Assembly (NCBI RefSeq): GCF_901709675.1
Contig: NC_051092.1
Coordinates: 6,514,491-6,578,490, forward strand
Direction: 5' to 3'
DNA length: 64,000 nucleotides
Origin: Syngnathus acus
Taxonomy: Eukaryota; Chordata; Actinopteri; Syngnathiformes; Syngnathidae
Part shown: positions 1-12,200 of the stretch, piece after piece
Layout of the letters: each line of letters begins with the position of its first letter
How positions within the stretch are numbered: the stretch's first letter is position 1
Made by a program: the position numbers and the translations under genes
Notes under the pieces: model-generated
The model's input: the letters and a program-made list of their open reading frames with translations, nothing else
Told to the model about the DNA's origin: nothing
Databases searched by the model: none

Positions 1-2
1 GC

Positions 3-319
3 CAGGGGTGTCAAACTCCTTTTTTTTGCGGGCTGCATTGTAGTCATAGCTTCTTTCAGAGGGCCATTATAAACCCAAATAAACGTCTGAGCACCTCATA
101 TTATATACAGTAAAAGCTACAAAACAAACGAACAAATAACTCGTTTTCAAATCAGACGAGTAAAAACTGGTCAAATATTTTAAAAAAAGATATAAAAAGT
201 GAAGACAATTTGCCGTTCTAGTAATGACACGAATTTGATGCACAATTTGGCTTCGCGGGCCGCATAAAATGATGTGGCGGGCCGTATCTGGCCCCCGGGC
301 CTCGAGTTTGACACCCGTG
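3..319 (-). mobile_element. hAT-like non-autonomous element (MITE), copy 1
   Basis: The left end reads CAGGGGTGTCAAACTC and the right end is its approximate inverted repeat (GAGTTTGACACCCGTG). The interior is the reverse complement of the copies at 39336 and 40618, including the GGCCCGCCAC / GCGGCCCGC block and the stretch that reads TTTTACTGTATATAATGAG on the opposite strand. The 8 bases after the right end (320-327, TACTAGGC) are a candidate target-site duplication, because the two bases before the left end (GC) match its last two. CA-ended inverted repeats with 8-bp duplications are typical of the hAT superfamily. No transposase is encoded. Confidence 0.8.
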
Positions 320-354
320 TACTAGGCAGGCACTAGTACGCCCTTTGTCCTCAT
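320..354 (-). other. candidate exon 3 of the depdc7-like gene, cut by the MITE
   Basis: On the minus strand a good acceptor (TTGTCTTACAG) is followed by bases that continue the phase left by exon 2 and read D-E-D-K-G-R-T-S-A-C-L-V. This aligns with the DEP-domain segment that in DEPDC7 follows the FG(D) motif, a D-x-x-R pattern before a conserved Cys. The reading frame then meets the hAT-like MITE directly, at the target-site duplication. Either the exon is interrupted, which would make the gene damaged, or this match is accidental. Confidence 0.4.
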
Positions 355-584
355 CTGTAAGACAATCTAGTGCATGGGTAGAATTCCTAGGGCAGTAGAA
401 CAGAAAAGTGCACACTTGTTGACAACTCTGTGTGCTATTCGTCTGATTGTGATATGAAATTGCTCAGTTCTCTAGCACTTCTAACCTGTAGTCATCATCA
501 GTAGTGGAGTGTTATGGTCACTATATTGGTGTGTATAATTTAGTAATTCAGGATATACACAACAACAGTGGTGCAGCATCCTAC

Positions 585-979
585 CCTCAAAGGATTTATC
601 ACTGCCAATGTAGTCTACCACAGCATCCACAGCCTCAGAGCCCAGGAAGCAATCGTTGTGGGACACAAGGTAAACTCGACAACGCCTTACTTTCAAAGAA
701 GACCTGAGGTGGAAGACGAGGTTGCTCCCTAACGTAGGAGACCGTGGTGCCTTCACGATCAATCCTCGAACTTTGAGAGGGAGGAGAGAGTCATTGGCGA
801 CATTAGCGATTGCTGTCGTTCACCCAATTAAAAACGTAATGAAATAGCGTGTTGAGATATGGCAAATGTTAAGTAAAGAGCATCAAATAACAGTGGTTAA
901 AAAAATATATACCTTGAGGACGATTGCGTAGTTTCTCAGCAAGTTTCAAGGCCGCAGCTCTTTCTTTAATTGAAGCCAT
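585..979 (-). CDS. depdc7: DEP-domain protein, DEPDC7-like, 5' part (exons 1-2), partial
   Basis: Two joined exons on the minus strand. Exon 1 coding is 979 to 913: ATG, then A-S-I-K-E-R-A-A-A-L-K-L-A-E-K-L, with donor G|GTATAT. Exon 2 is 770 to 585, with a pyrimidine-rich acceptor CTCTCAAAG and donor G|GTAGGA. The junction keeps the frame. Exon 2 carries the start of a DEP domain with the hallmark S-H-N-D-C-F-L-G-S-E-A-V-D. The start resembles DEPDC7 (M-A-T-V-Q-E-K-A-A-A-L). DEP domains usually mediate membrane or receptor contacts; the function of DEPDC7 itself is poorly known. The rest of the gene should lie left of the window. DEPDC7 lies near WT1 in mammals, which supports the call. It could be another DEPDC paralogue, and it may be a decayed copy (see 3-354). 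Confidence 0.65.
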
Positions 980-3203
980 GCTTCCAAACTTCGAGTCTAG
1001 GAAACACAGCAGGTGGCAAAGAAGAAATAATCAACGCCGCAAATCACCTCTTGTTGAATTATTGAATGCGACCGCTAGATGCCGCTAAAGACCAAGACAG
1101 TGCGCTCACCAAAATCTCCAAATGTTCACCGCACAATTTTGCCAGGTATGTAAACAACTAAGGCCCCATGGAATCTAAATCTATTGCCATGAAATAAAGT
1201 GTACCATGTTTAATATCCTAAAAGCACGTTTTATTTGTTTGTTTTAGGCACGCGAAAATACCCGTATGTTAGTTTTGTCACGTTCATGGGACCGCCCATT
1301 AAAAGATTAATTTAAGGCAAATTTTTCGAGGTAGGTCATGAATTCGTGACTAATGAAATTCAACATTGTTGTATTGTAATGCTAATTTAATGCATTAAGT
1401 TCACCCGGTCAAGTTAGTAATGTTTTGGTTCATTTTTGAAGGTTATGACTGGTGACTGACAAGTTAGATACGTCACACAACCATTATGAATGTACAATTG
1501 TTTCTTGTAGCAGTAATATCGCTTAGGTATGTGGTTACTTTTGGCAAAACTCCACATTCATTAGACAAAATGGAGTAATCCTCCAATTCTTCCTGTTTTT
1601 CTGTTTGAACTGAAATCATATGTTAATGTACTGTAAAAACAAAACAAGAAATGTCTGTGTACATTGTCTTATTTAACTGAAATCTTTACTGTAACCCTTG
1701 ATCAAATTGAGAATGTGTTTGAGAGTTGACTCTTGTTAATTATATTTTGTATTGTATTGACATTATCCTAGCTGCAAATGAACAACATGCCTCAGTAAAA
1801 AAAAAAAAAAAGCCCAGCGTACAGAGAGAGTATTAAATGAATATGAAAAAACACAGCATTTGCCATGCACCGTTTATGGCTGAAGTGAGATTTCTTACGG
1901 ATAAATTTCAGAAATTATGACTGACTTTGCCATTAAGAATCATTACTTGATAAAAATGTGCAATCTTAATAGATACCCCATATTTTAGGATAGACTTTCT
2001 TTTTATTGCTTATATTTGAGGATTAATACTTACTCAACTGTATAGGAGTTTTACCCCCTCCAGTCACATACACACATTACACACACATACACACATTACC
2101 ACGTGCATGCACACATTAAGATGCTGTATACAAAACACACAAAATACACAACACTTTAATATTCACTTGCACTTCCTCTTGCTTACCATGGGGTCAAAGT
2201 GTCATTTTATTACCCCAGGCTAGCTAGTTCTAACAGGGATCATTTAATCCCTCAACACGATTAATACCTGTGCAGGATAAATTGAGAGAAAAAAAAAATC
2301 TGTTCTATTAACAGGTCACTGGCTAAGGCTACTTCTCATGACATTTGCAGTTTGTCTGTGTGTGTGCGTGTGTCACTTTACTATATAAACACATGCAGTT
2401 GTACAGGTCCATTTATGGCGCAAATTAAATCACTTACATAATTTAGAAAGCAATGACAGAAGAAAAATGTCTCTTTAGTGTTATTGCTTTGACCCCTATT
2501 ATTGTCAATGGGGCTGGTTCATTTTAATCTCGATTGGTTATAAAATTGTACAGTGTAAGTAGTATACAACAAAGAAAAAAATGGTAGTCTCATAGCCATT
2601 AGGTTAGATTATAATAACTGACCAACATTATAAGAACTGAATATTCAGACCGAGTAATTGTCATTTGAGAATTTGACAGTATTGATTAAAGATGACCAAA
2701 TAAGTGGATAAAAAAAAACATGGTGGTGATGTTTAATTAAACACCAAAATCTATTCATCCATTCATTTTCTCCACCACTTCTTCTGTTCAGGCTTTCAGG
2801 GATCTGGATCCTATTCCAGTTGCTATTTGCAACTCACCAATCAATCACAATACATATACTATGCTTTATGGACTTCAATGTGGGAACTATTACCATTTTA
2901 ATTAACAGTTACAGTTAGAGGCAAGCTCTACGTTAATTATTACCGACCAGTGTGCCTTGGGAGATCACCAGGTATTGTTCCAAGCAATTATCCAATCTCA
3001 TTTAATTATTCGCAAAAAATGTATCTTTATTCATCTCTCATTGCCAGTGATCAATAATATGAGGCAGAACAATTAAATTATCCATTCAATGGCAAATTGT
3101 AAATAATTAACTTGTGTACAATATCCACTTTTTGTAACATTTTTGATTGGCAATGTGCTGTGGGCCTTTTATAATGAAAATGTTTTGTTTTGCCTTGGCT
3201 CAG
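980..3203. other. intergenic region between depdc7-like and ccdc73
   Basis: The two genes diverge here, so both promoters probably lie in this interval, but no convincing TATA box or CpG-rich block was seen. It is AT-rich and holds an A-run near 1798, a CA-rich stretch near 2060-2150, and at about 2755-2850 a decayed piece of the CATCCAT-headed dispersed fish repeat. No coding exon was recognised. A non-coding 5' exon of ccdc73 is expected here because the first coding exon has an acceptor (CTTGGCTCAG) at its left edge. Confidence 0.6.
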
Positions 3204-3281
3204 GTTGTGAAAGGAGGCCAACATTAAAGCAACACAATGGACCACGGTACGGATTCTGGAGTTCCCTCACCCAGCACAATT
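3204..3281 (+). other. ccdc73: first coding exon of ccdc73 with its 5' UTR piece
   Basis: Acceptor CTTGGCTCAG ends at 3203. A 33-base leader precedes ATG at 3237 and 15 codons follow, M-D-H-G-T-D-S-G-V-P-S-P-S-T-I, then donor ATT|GTAAGT. The acceptor implies at least one upstream non-coding exon between 980 and 3203, which was not located. Confidence 0.7.
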
Positions 3282-6200
3282 GTAAGTTGCCACTTCTCAC
3301 ATAGCCACCCACAACAGTGTCATCAAACAGGAGAATATCATTAAATATTCAAAACAACCTCCCGCTAATTAATGATTATTTGAGCATATGTGTTCATTTA
3401 GATGTGGGGACCAAGTCCTTCACATTAAGCAATACCAAAGAAGCAGCACTCAGTTTCAAAAACTTTGGTTAGTACATCACTTCCTCTCATGTGAGATCGC
3501 TTAATTGTTGTGTGGAGGTGCAACGATTAACCGGTTGCAACTACGGTAATCAATTATCAAATTTATTGATAATTAGTTTGGATAATCGATTAATCTTTTA
3601 AGGACCTTTTTTTCATTTCAAACTGCTTTGTAATATGAATTTTGTCTGACTTCTGTAATCCTCCAACAAAGCGGACTGATTATCTTTTTGTTGAATCAAT
3701 AAATAAACCATTTATTTTGGAAAACAAGTATTATATATTTTCCATATTTTAAAACCGCTAACTGAATCATAATTAATTTGTTTGTTTCTTTTCTGCACAG
3801 TCAATTTGAATTAATGTCATATTTTCTGGTGATTGGCTCCAAGTCAGCCCTATCATTCAGAAGCTCCAAAATTGCGTTGCTGAATAGGTTGCTGTTTCTT
3901 TTACCATCATCTGCAAATCTGATAAGCTATGTATCTCTGTAATCGCTGTATAATTAATTAATTATGCTCAATTAGGTGAGGGTAGCAGTGACTCCACAGG
4001 AGAGGCCTCGGCTCAACACTCAATCAGAAAGTGGAGGAACTATGTTACTGCAGTTGCTGGAATTTAAAACACATCTGCTTGAGGCCGTACAGGAGCTGCA
4101 CATTCGAAGGGTACAGTAGAGTATCACACGGTCCTGTCCTTATGTATGTTTTCCCACGGAAACAAGAGTTAGTAGAATGATTTTATGATGGTATGATTCC
4201 ACAGTCGAATGGCATAAAGGTTGTCTATTTTGGAACTCCATCAAAATATTCCTGTGCTACAAAAGTTTCACAGAAAACCTTGGAAGTTCAACAAAATAAC
4301 AAAATACCTACAACTAAAATTGAAAAAAAAAAATTGTGAACATAATAAAACTGGTTTGAAAATGCTTTTAAAAAAACTGCATCTTTCGTTTATAGAACTA
4401 ACTAACGTCTCCGATAAGGATATTTTTTCACATTTTTTGTTTGCCTGCTATTTGCATCAAACGGGATAAGCTGCCTTGTTAAGTTCATTCTTAATTGCGC
4501 AACTTAAAATAAAATAGCTTCATTTCATTGAAAAAAGGAAGAAAGTTGTGAGCATTTTGACCCGAAAGAGATCTACCGCTACCTTTGTCTTTTGGCTGTG
4601 TGATCCACACTATTAGACACCAGTTCGAAGGTCAGACATGCTATTTGGCCCTTGACCAATAAGTAAAAAGTTAATTTGTTTGTCAATGGCTATTGGGGGT
4701 GGTCATCATCCCACCCTCAAGCAAACACATTCAACCTGACAGTACATTGTCCGAGTGCATAAAGGCTGGAAGAGCAAAAATGTGATGTTAACTTTTTTTT
4801 TTTGCAATTTCAGTTTTATTGTTATGGTCACATTAACTGGAAAAATCAGTCTGCTCTTCCTCAGGCTGCTTCTATCACCAGAGGTTAAGGAGTACCATGT
4901 CATCATGGTCTTGGTACTCTGTTGCTATGGATTGGACAAGGCAGAGACAATATTAGGTTTCCTTGTAAATTAAAGCTTTACACGAAAGAACACACTGCAA
5001 GAATGCATATATCGAACATACGTAGTTTCATTTTAATTGGATCAAAATAAAAACACAGTGTGCCAATTAAAAAAAGCATTCTAAGGGAAAATCATCATCA
5101 ACAAACTGGCTCTTCAGATTGAGAAGCAAGGTGTCAGTTTGTTTTTTAAAACTGCAACAAAACAAATTTACGAAATAAACATTGTTGTTATCATAATTTC
5201 CTAATACGGTCCAATCTGTTGCATGTTCTGTTTGGATTAGGACGACAGAACAAGTTCAGTAAAGCTTTAGTGTAGTTTCCACAACACTTTAAGGCCTAAT
5301 GATTATTTGTCAAAGGGAAAATAACAGCTTTATCTTGTGCCCTCCTTTTGCACCACTGAACTGGTAGGCTACCATAGTTTAATGGGACTTATATAATAAA
5401 CAGAGTTCAGCTTCTCCCACATGCACATAAATAGTCTCATGGCCATCGAGAGAAATTGACTTTTACCCACCTGCTTTGTGGGGGTTTCGAAGGAGGATAA
5501 GGACAGCTCACAACAAATATCTCCTCCCCTCTAATGTTAATCACTCTCAATGGTGTCCTTTCAATGAAATAGAAGAATGAAAGGGTGAAACTTGACTTGT
5601 ATGTGATGCATTTGCGTACGGTACCCAAAGTGTGACTGACTTTCTTCACCTTTTGAGTGGAACCACATTGTCAGTATGTTTTGTAAATTTCAATTTCAAT
5701 ATAAATGAAGTCAATTGTTTTCAATATTTGTTTACTTTCTGCTTCTTTTCATCAATCTCCCCATGGTTCAGGAGGCAACAGCTCGGTTTGAGATTCAAAT
5801 CAGCCAAGTGGTGCTGGAGAAACAGGAGATAGAGTGGGAGAAGGTACGGCTGGAGGGCAGTGGTTCTGTCAGTATTCAAGCTTTATGTCATTACAAATGA
5901 GCGCTTTCATCACTTGAGATATTTCACCCGATCATGACAGGACTCATTGCAGCGCCAAATCGAAACAGCTACAAAACAGCATGCGGAGTCTCTCATCAAT
6001 GTCAAAAAGCAGGTGCAGCTCATCCTCACTTTCAAATGTTCGACTGTTACACATTGTTCTTGGAAAGAATATCGCTGCCTTTCTGATGTGATTTACAAAA
6101 CCCAAAAGGTTTCACTGCAAGGAAGAGCTCGAACCCAAACTCCCAAGTAGACTTGCATTTTCCCATCATTCCAGTGTACAAGCCAGCCAATTTAATATGC

Positions 6201-9200
6201 ACTAAAGCTGCTTCTTCTCCTTCATGCTACACTGAGTTGCTCGACCTCTTGAAGTACAAAGTGACATCCTAGGAAGAACCTCTAATCGTCTCCTTGAGGG
6301 GAAATTCAATTTATGTGCTTGAACATGATGCACACTCATAGTCCAATGTGCTTATCTCCATTTACAGAAGTTCTCAAACTTGTCCCTAAGTAATGTCATG
6401 CTATGCTTCTTCCTAGTCCTTTTCGAGCATTCTTTGTTATTGATTTTTTTCAGTTTGTTGCTTATTGTTTGTTTGTTTGTTGTACGGACTTACGTATGGC
6501 ACGATAAAGTGTTATTATTTTATTTTTTTAATCTTTTTATGTTTTAAATATGTTTGAAATAAAGATAAAAACAAAAATGTCAATGGCTGCCCACAAGGGG
6601 AAATTAGTCTTGATTTTCTTTTTTAAAAAAAATGTAAATTTGACCTATGACTAGCAGACATCTTAAATCTTGATGTTTTTCTCAAGTTACAGGCCAAAAT
6701 AAGAAACATGGAGGAGGATAAGGTATGAGCATCTCTGTACTTGTGAATTTCCTTCAATTACTGTTTTAGTAGTAAATTTTCTCGTCTCACTTGCACCCTC
6801 TTGGCTATTGGAATGCATTCTTTTGCTCTCAGCTTTGGCTTTTATTTCTTTTTTGACACTCAGAAGAATAATGTCACATTACAGGGGAAATACCAGTTCA
6901 TTTCTGAGTTAAAAGAGAAGGAGATTAGCAACTTGAAGGAAGAGCTGAAGTCGCTCCAGGTATTGAACTTGTGCTCTCTGTCCATTTATCCTATTCGCAC
7001 CATCACATTTATTACTTCATTGTTCTCATTCATGCTTGAAAAAAATAATGATTTACTTTGGATCTTTTATAAAACAATAGTACTCTGCTAAGTCAAGGGC
7101 AGAAGGTCTGAGCCAATTTGGCTTCCAAAATGTTTGTCCTCGGGCTCAACGCCATCGAGGTGACAAACAGCCATCCCCACGGACCGCTGCACTTTAACGA
7201 CCAGCCGTCTTGCGTGTAGCTTTTTTTTTTTTTTCTTCTTGATATTCTATCTGGGAGACATTAACTGGTTTGTTTTGCTAAGTTGAGGCCCAGCTGTCTT
7301 AATTCTTGTGACATGGTCTAGTAGTTCCCTCTTCATTTTCACATGCACCGTTGTTGTGATTAAAGCATCTCAATCACTACCATCTTGACAAAATGCTAAA
7401 GTACAAGTTTCCTCAATTAAATAAAATAAAATTGTGAGTTTCATATTTTTTACATCAGTACTTGAACTCCAATGAAATGACTTTATGTAGAAGTGATTTA
7501 TCAAAATAACGTTTGGATCTAATAAAAGAAAAAGTAAATATGTTGAAAAAACATTATGGCCCTTCTGATTGGTCATGATCTTACAATAAAACTTTGTGAT
7601 TGCATATTTTTCCTAGAAACACGGATTATATATATGTTTTTGTTCCGTAGCCATTTTAATACCGAGCTGCCCTTCCTAGAATAAATTAGCAACTTTAATT
7701 TCTTGGGGAAATGTAATTTATTGGACCTTTTAAAACTATAATAATCATTATGATCTGTTGTTGATGTTGTGGATTTTGGTGTGAGTTTATTCCTGTCTTT
7801 CAGCTGCTGAAGTACAACTTTGAAAAGAAATCCAATGAGTTGGTAAGGAGGTTTTTAACTTGTTCCAGTCGTTGACAGAAGATAGGTGGGAGTGAGAAAA
7901 ATTAAATGACTGGGGGAATAGGAGGACTAGCTTTTAGATGGAGGAGCTCATCACCATTAACGGATAGGGAGAGTGTGACACTTGAACCGCCCTGACAATA
8001 TTAAAATATTTTATAACAGGACCACGCTTGGTTGAACCCTCTTCCTATGCCAGTGGCACAGTCAGGGAGTTGAAGGAAGGCTGGTGTACTAGGAGAGCAG
8101 GGAGTGAAATGAGAGTGGAGGGAGTGAATTATTGAAGAACGAGTGATACAGACAATCTAAGTGTAATGGCACTTTGAAGAGCGCTAAAGCTCTGTGAGGC
8201 ATGGACTTTGCTGATGCCTTCATCCCATGATAATGTGTTAAACCATAAGCCTCAACTGAATTGACTGAAGTATCTCGGAGAAGATTTGCACTTTCTACTT
8301 CTTGTTTTATTTCTTGTTGGCAAGAGTATGATGAGTAAGCAACACATTCTTCTGGCAGCTTGATTCAGAAGGGACGTTGATAATGATTCTAAGGGCTCAT
8401 AACTGGTAGCGACCCTAGAAATCTTTAAATCAACTTATGGTATTGACCTGTAGGGCCCTTGACTGGATTTTATAGCATTTTCACTGTTTTATAAGGATGT
8501 GTTCTAGTGTTTGTTTTACATGGTCATTAATGTATCTGCTGTATTTCTTTGACAGGAACAAAAGCAAGCTTTGCAGAATCGGTCAAAAGATAGTCACCTG
8601 ATCCAAATAGGGGAAGTTGAAAAACGCTTTGGCACTCTATCCAGGCAGTGTGCAACACTCAAGAAGGCCCATGAGCAACTGGGGCAGAATGGTAGCTGAT
8701 GGAAATTCTTATGTGAAAATGTACCTTTAGAGATTGTTTGGCTTTCTACAAAACAGTGAAATTGAACTTAAAACTGCATCAACAACATGATGTACAAATG
8801 GAATAACAATGCTAGCTCCGGAGTGTTCTGCAAAGTTAAAGACTCATTATACAGTCACCGTGGCCATGTTTTACTTGTGAGGTTAACAAGATCCTGGAAA
8901 CAATTAGCAGGTTTTTTTTTTTTAACAAGATTCCTTTATTTGTCCCACACAACATCATAACGGTAGTAGCTTGTTAGTCCCTAAAGTATTGCTGGCAAAA
9001 AAAATACTGAGGAGGTAAGATCCTCCGTACACCATCATGTCTATAAAACTTTGTAACGACAACACATCAATTGCATTGATATCAAAAGTTTATTCTGATG
9101 TTTGTGCGTGTGTTTGTTTTTTCCTGACAGTTGATGAAGCCATGAAAAGAAATAAGAAACTAACAGCTACAAATGAAAAACATGAAGCAACCATTCAGAA

Positions 9201-12200
9201 ACTAATGAAGGTATTGGAGACTTACATTTTTTTAAAACAAAAAATCTTCAATAATCCTCACATCTGGTACAATATAGGTGGGATCTGAGTCAGAGCAAAA
9301 TCATCTTCTTAATTTGTGAATTTGAACCAATCGTGTTTGTCAGGAGTTGGAGGAAGTCACCATCAAACTGGTCAAGACAAAATTGTCATCAGTCCGACAT
9401 GACACCTCCGCCATAATGACACACAAGGAGCAGCGTCTAAACCAGCTGAGTTACAAGCTGAGCATGGTAACCAATAACTCAAGAAGATAATTGAATTGCT
9501 TGTCTGTCAATCAATATGTGGGACACAAAGTATAAGGAATAAGGAAAGGTATTTAACTTGTTACAAGCTAATGTTCATATGTTTAGGAAAAGGAAATGAA
9601 CAAGAGACTACAGGAAGAGTATGCAGCTTTGCGTTCAGAGAAACAGGTGAGTGAATCATGACTAATCATGAACACAGTCTAATTTGTGTCAAATTTTCAT
9701 AACTTCCATGAACAAATCCTTTTTTTTTTTTTTTTTTTTTACAAATTTGACAAGCAAAATAATTGTGTTCCAGTGCTTTACTAGATATCCCACAGTGTGT
9801 TTATTTTGTGTGACTGTCAAGGAGGCGATGACGTCCCTGCAGCACACTCAGCAGCTTTTTTTGAACCAGACACAGGCTGTGAAGAGACTAGAGCTGCAGC
9901 TGCAGACACAAGAGGAGCAGTACAAGGTCAGAACTTATGATAGACCTTATGTTCCCCGTTACCTTTACATTCCTCTCATCACTTAAGTTACTTGTGAATT
10001 GGGATGAAGACCGATCATCCGTATTGATAAATGCATGATAATATTAATTGCCCTATGTGGATTTTCTTATAAAAGACCTCATGATTGACGATGAGGCAGC
10101 ACAGACAGATCAGCTACCTCCCAGAAAGAAGGTTGCGGGTTTAAATTTAAGCTCTGTGTGCTATCTGTGCTTGCATGGGTTTTCTCAGATCTCACTGTCT
10201 ACTTCCCAAAGTGCAGTATATGCACATATTATAGGCGAATTGAAAACTCTAAATTGTCTTGCTGTCAGTATGAGAGTGTCATCGTCGTAGAATGTGGATT
10301 TTGGCAGAGGGCTCTTCATGGGCTCCATCAAGTCAGTTTCTGCATCCATCATGTGAAGGACTGTATGCATCTTACGGGCCAATTTTAAAGGGAATGACGA
10401 GAGCCTCTTGGCTGCAAAGCAAATTGGCTATGTTGACTAAGAGATTTTTCTAACTGTGCTGAGCAGTGTGCGTCTCTGAAAATACTAACATTTGTCGTTG
10501 CCCGCCCCTTCTCACAGTTAGGCTATTTTAAGATTGCAGGTAAATTCTAATTCTTTTCCACTACTTGGACCAGTGCCATCACCAAAAGTCAAATATATGA
10601 GCTCCGCGTTAAAATTGTCTTTGCATCTGAATGTTGTGAGGAGTAATGGTGTTAATTTAGTGTCATTTAATTTTACATTTGACCTTCATTTAATACCACT
10701 TGAAACATAAAGTGGACATTTGTGGCAGCAAAGCATGTTCATTTGTTACACGTAGAAATAACGGGACCTTTTGTAGAGGAGTGTCATTTCATCCATCCAT
10801 CCGTTTTCTATACCACTTGTCCCCACGGGGGTCACGGCGTGCTGAAGCCTATCCTAGCAGTCATCGGGCAGTAGGCGGGGGACACCCTGAACCGGTTGCC
10901 AGCCAATCGCAGGGCACTCAGAGAGGAACAATCCGTACTCACACCTATGAGCAATTTGGAGTGCTCAATCAGCCTACCGTACATGTTTTTGTGATGTGGG
11001 AGGAAACCGGAGTGCCCGAAAAAAAACAATGCAGGCACAGGGAGAACATGCAAACTCCACACAGGGAGGGCCGCAGGTGGAATCAAACCCGCACCCTCTG
11101 AACTGTGTGGCGGACGTGCTAACCAGTGTCCCGTCGTGCCGCCCTCTCACATTTATTAATGAATGAAATTATTAAAACCATCATTAAAATAGCACAAATT
11201 TGCAAGAGAAAGATATCGATTCACTTTCAGTTTACAGTTTCACGCCCTCGTTTCTTGTTATATCTGAAAGTTTTATATTGCTTTAAAAATGCTTTGAGTG
11301 AGTACTTTTACTACAGGCCCTCAAGCAGGAACATGAAGCGATGCAAGAAAAAGTTGCTGAATTGATGGTGAGCTACACAAAACCATTTTGGACAAATAGG
11401 AAAGAGATCATTTTATTGTTAGAGAAAGACACAGAGTTCCATTTTATTAAGTAGTTTAAAAGGAAAACATTTTGGTGATAATAGTTTGATAAACAAAAGA
11501 AAATGTTTTCTTTCACATGTAGAGTGAGCAGCAACATTTCCAAGCACTGAGAGAGGTACACGATGACCTCCAACAGAAATACAACGGACTGTCTGCACAA
11601 GTCAAAATGCAGGCCCAGAAAATACAGGAATTGCAGGTATGCATGGATTTTGCCTGTATCATGAATGAATTATTTTCTATAGGCATTAATGTATTCAACA
11701 GAGAGGCTGACCTGTATGCATTTGTTCAAATCCATCCATTATCCACACCGCTTCATCCTATTAAAGTAAAATATCAATTAAAAGCAGCTAACCCTACCCT
11801 ACTCTAATAACAGTACACATGGAAAAGTATAGAATTAGAAAAGTTTAGAGAGAAAATACTATAGAACAGAGAGTACCCCAAATATAGTGCGGAAAAATGG
11901 AAATGAATAAATGAATGCTAGTGCAAAGAGGAGGGGCACCGAGATTAAAAGTATATAAATATATATAGTATATTAAGTATTTGTAGTATTAGTAGTGTTA
12001 TTTGTTTGTTTGCACGAGTGCTGCGGTTCGATTTTCTACTTTTGATAGGCGCAGTAAATGTTCTCAAAATGACATCCTATATTATTTTGCTATTTTTAAA
12101 ATCAATTCAGCTTTACTAAATGATCATTCTATTTGTTCTAACATTTCATCCTGTGAACAAAACATGATTGTATATTTAGCAATACCGTGCCAAGACATTG

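Noticed and set aside
10048-10290. Possible ccdc73 exon near 10.08 kb (M-I-D-D-E-A-A-Q-T-D)
   Set aside because: The exons at 9926 and 11317 are both phase 0 and join directly; this piece needs a different phase or reads through a TGA, and the human protein needs no extra segment here.
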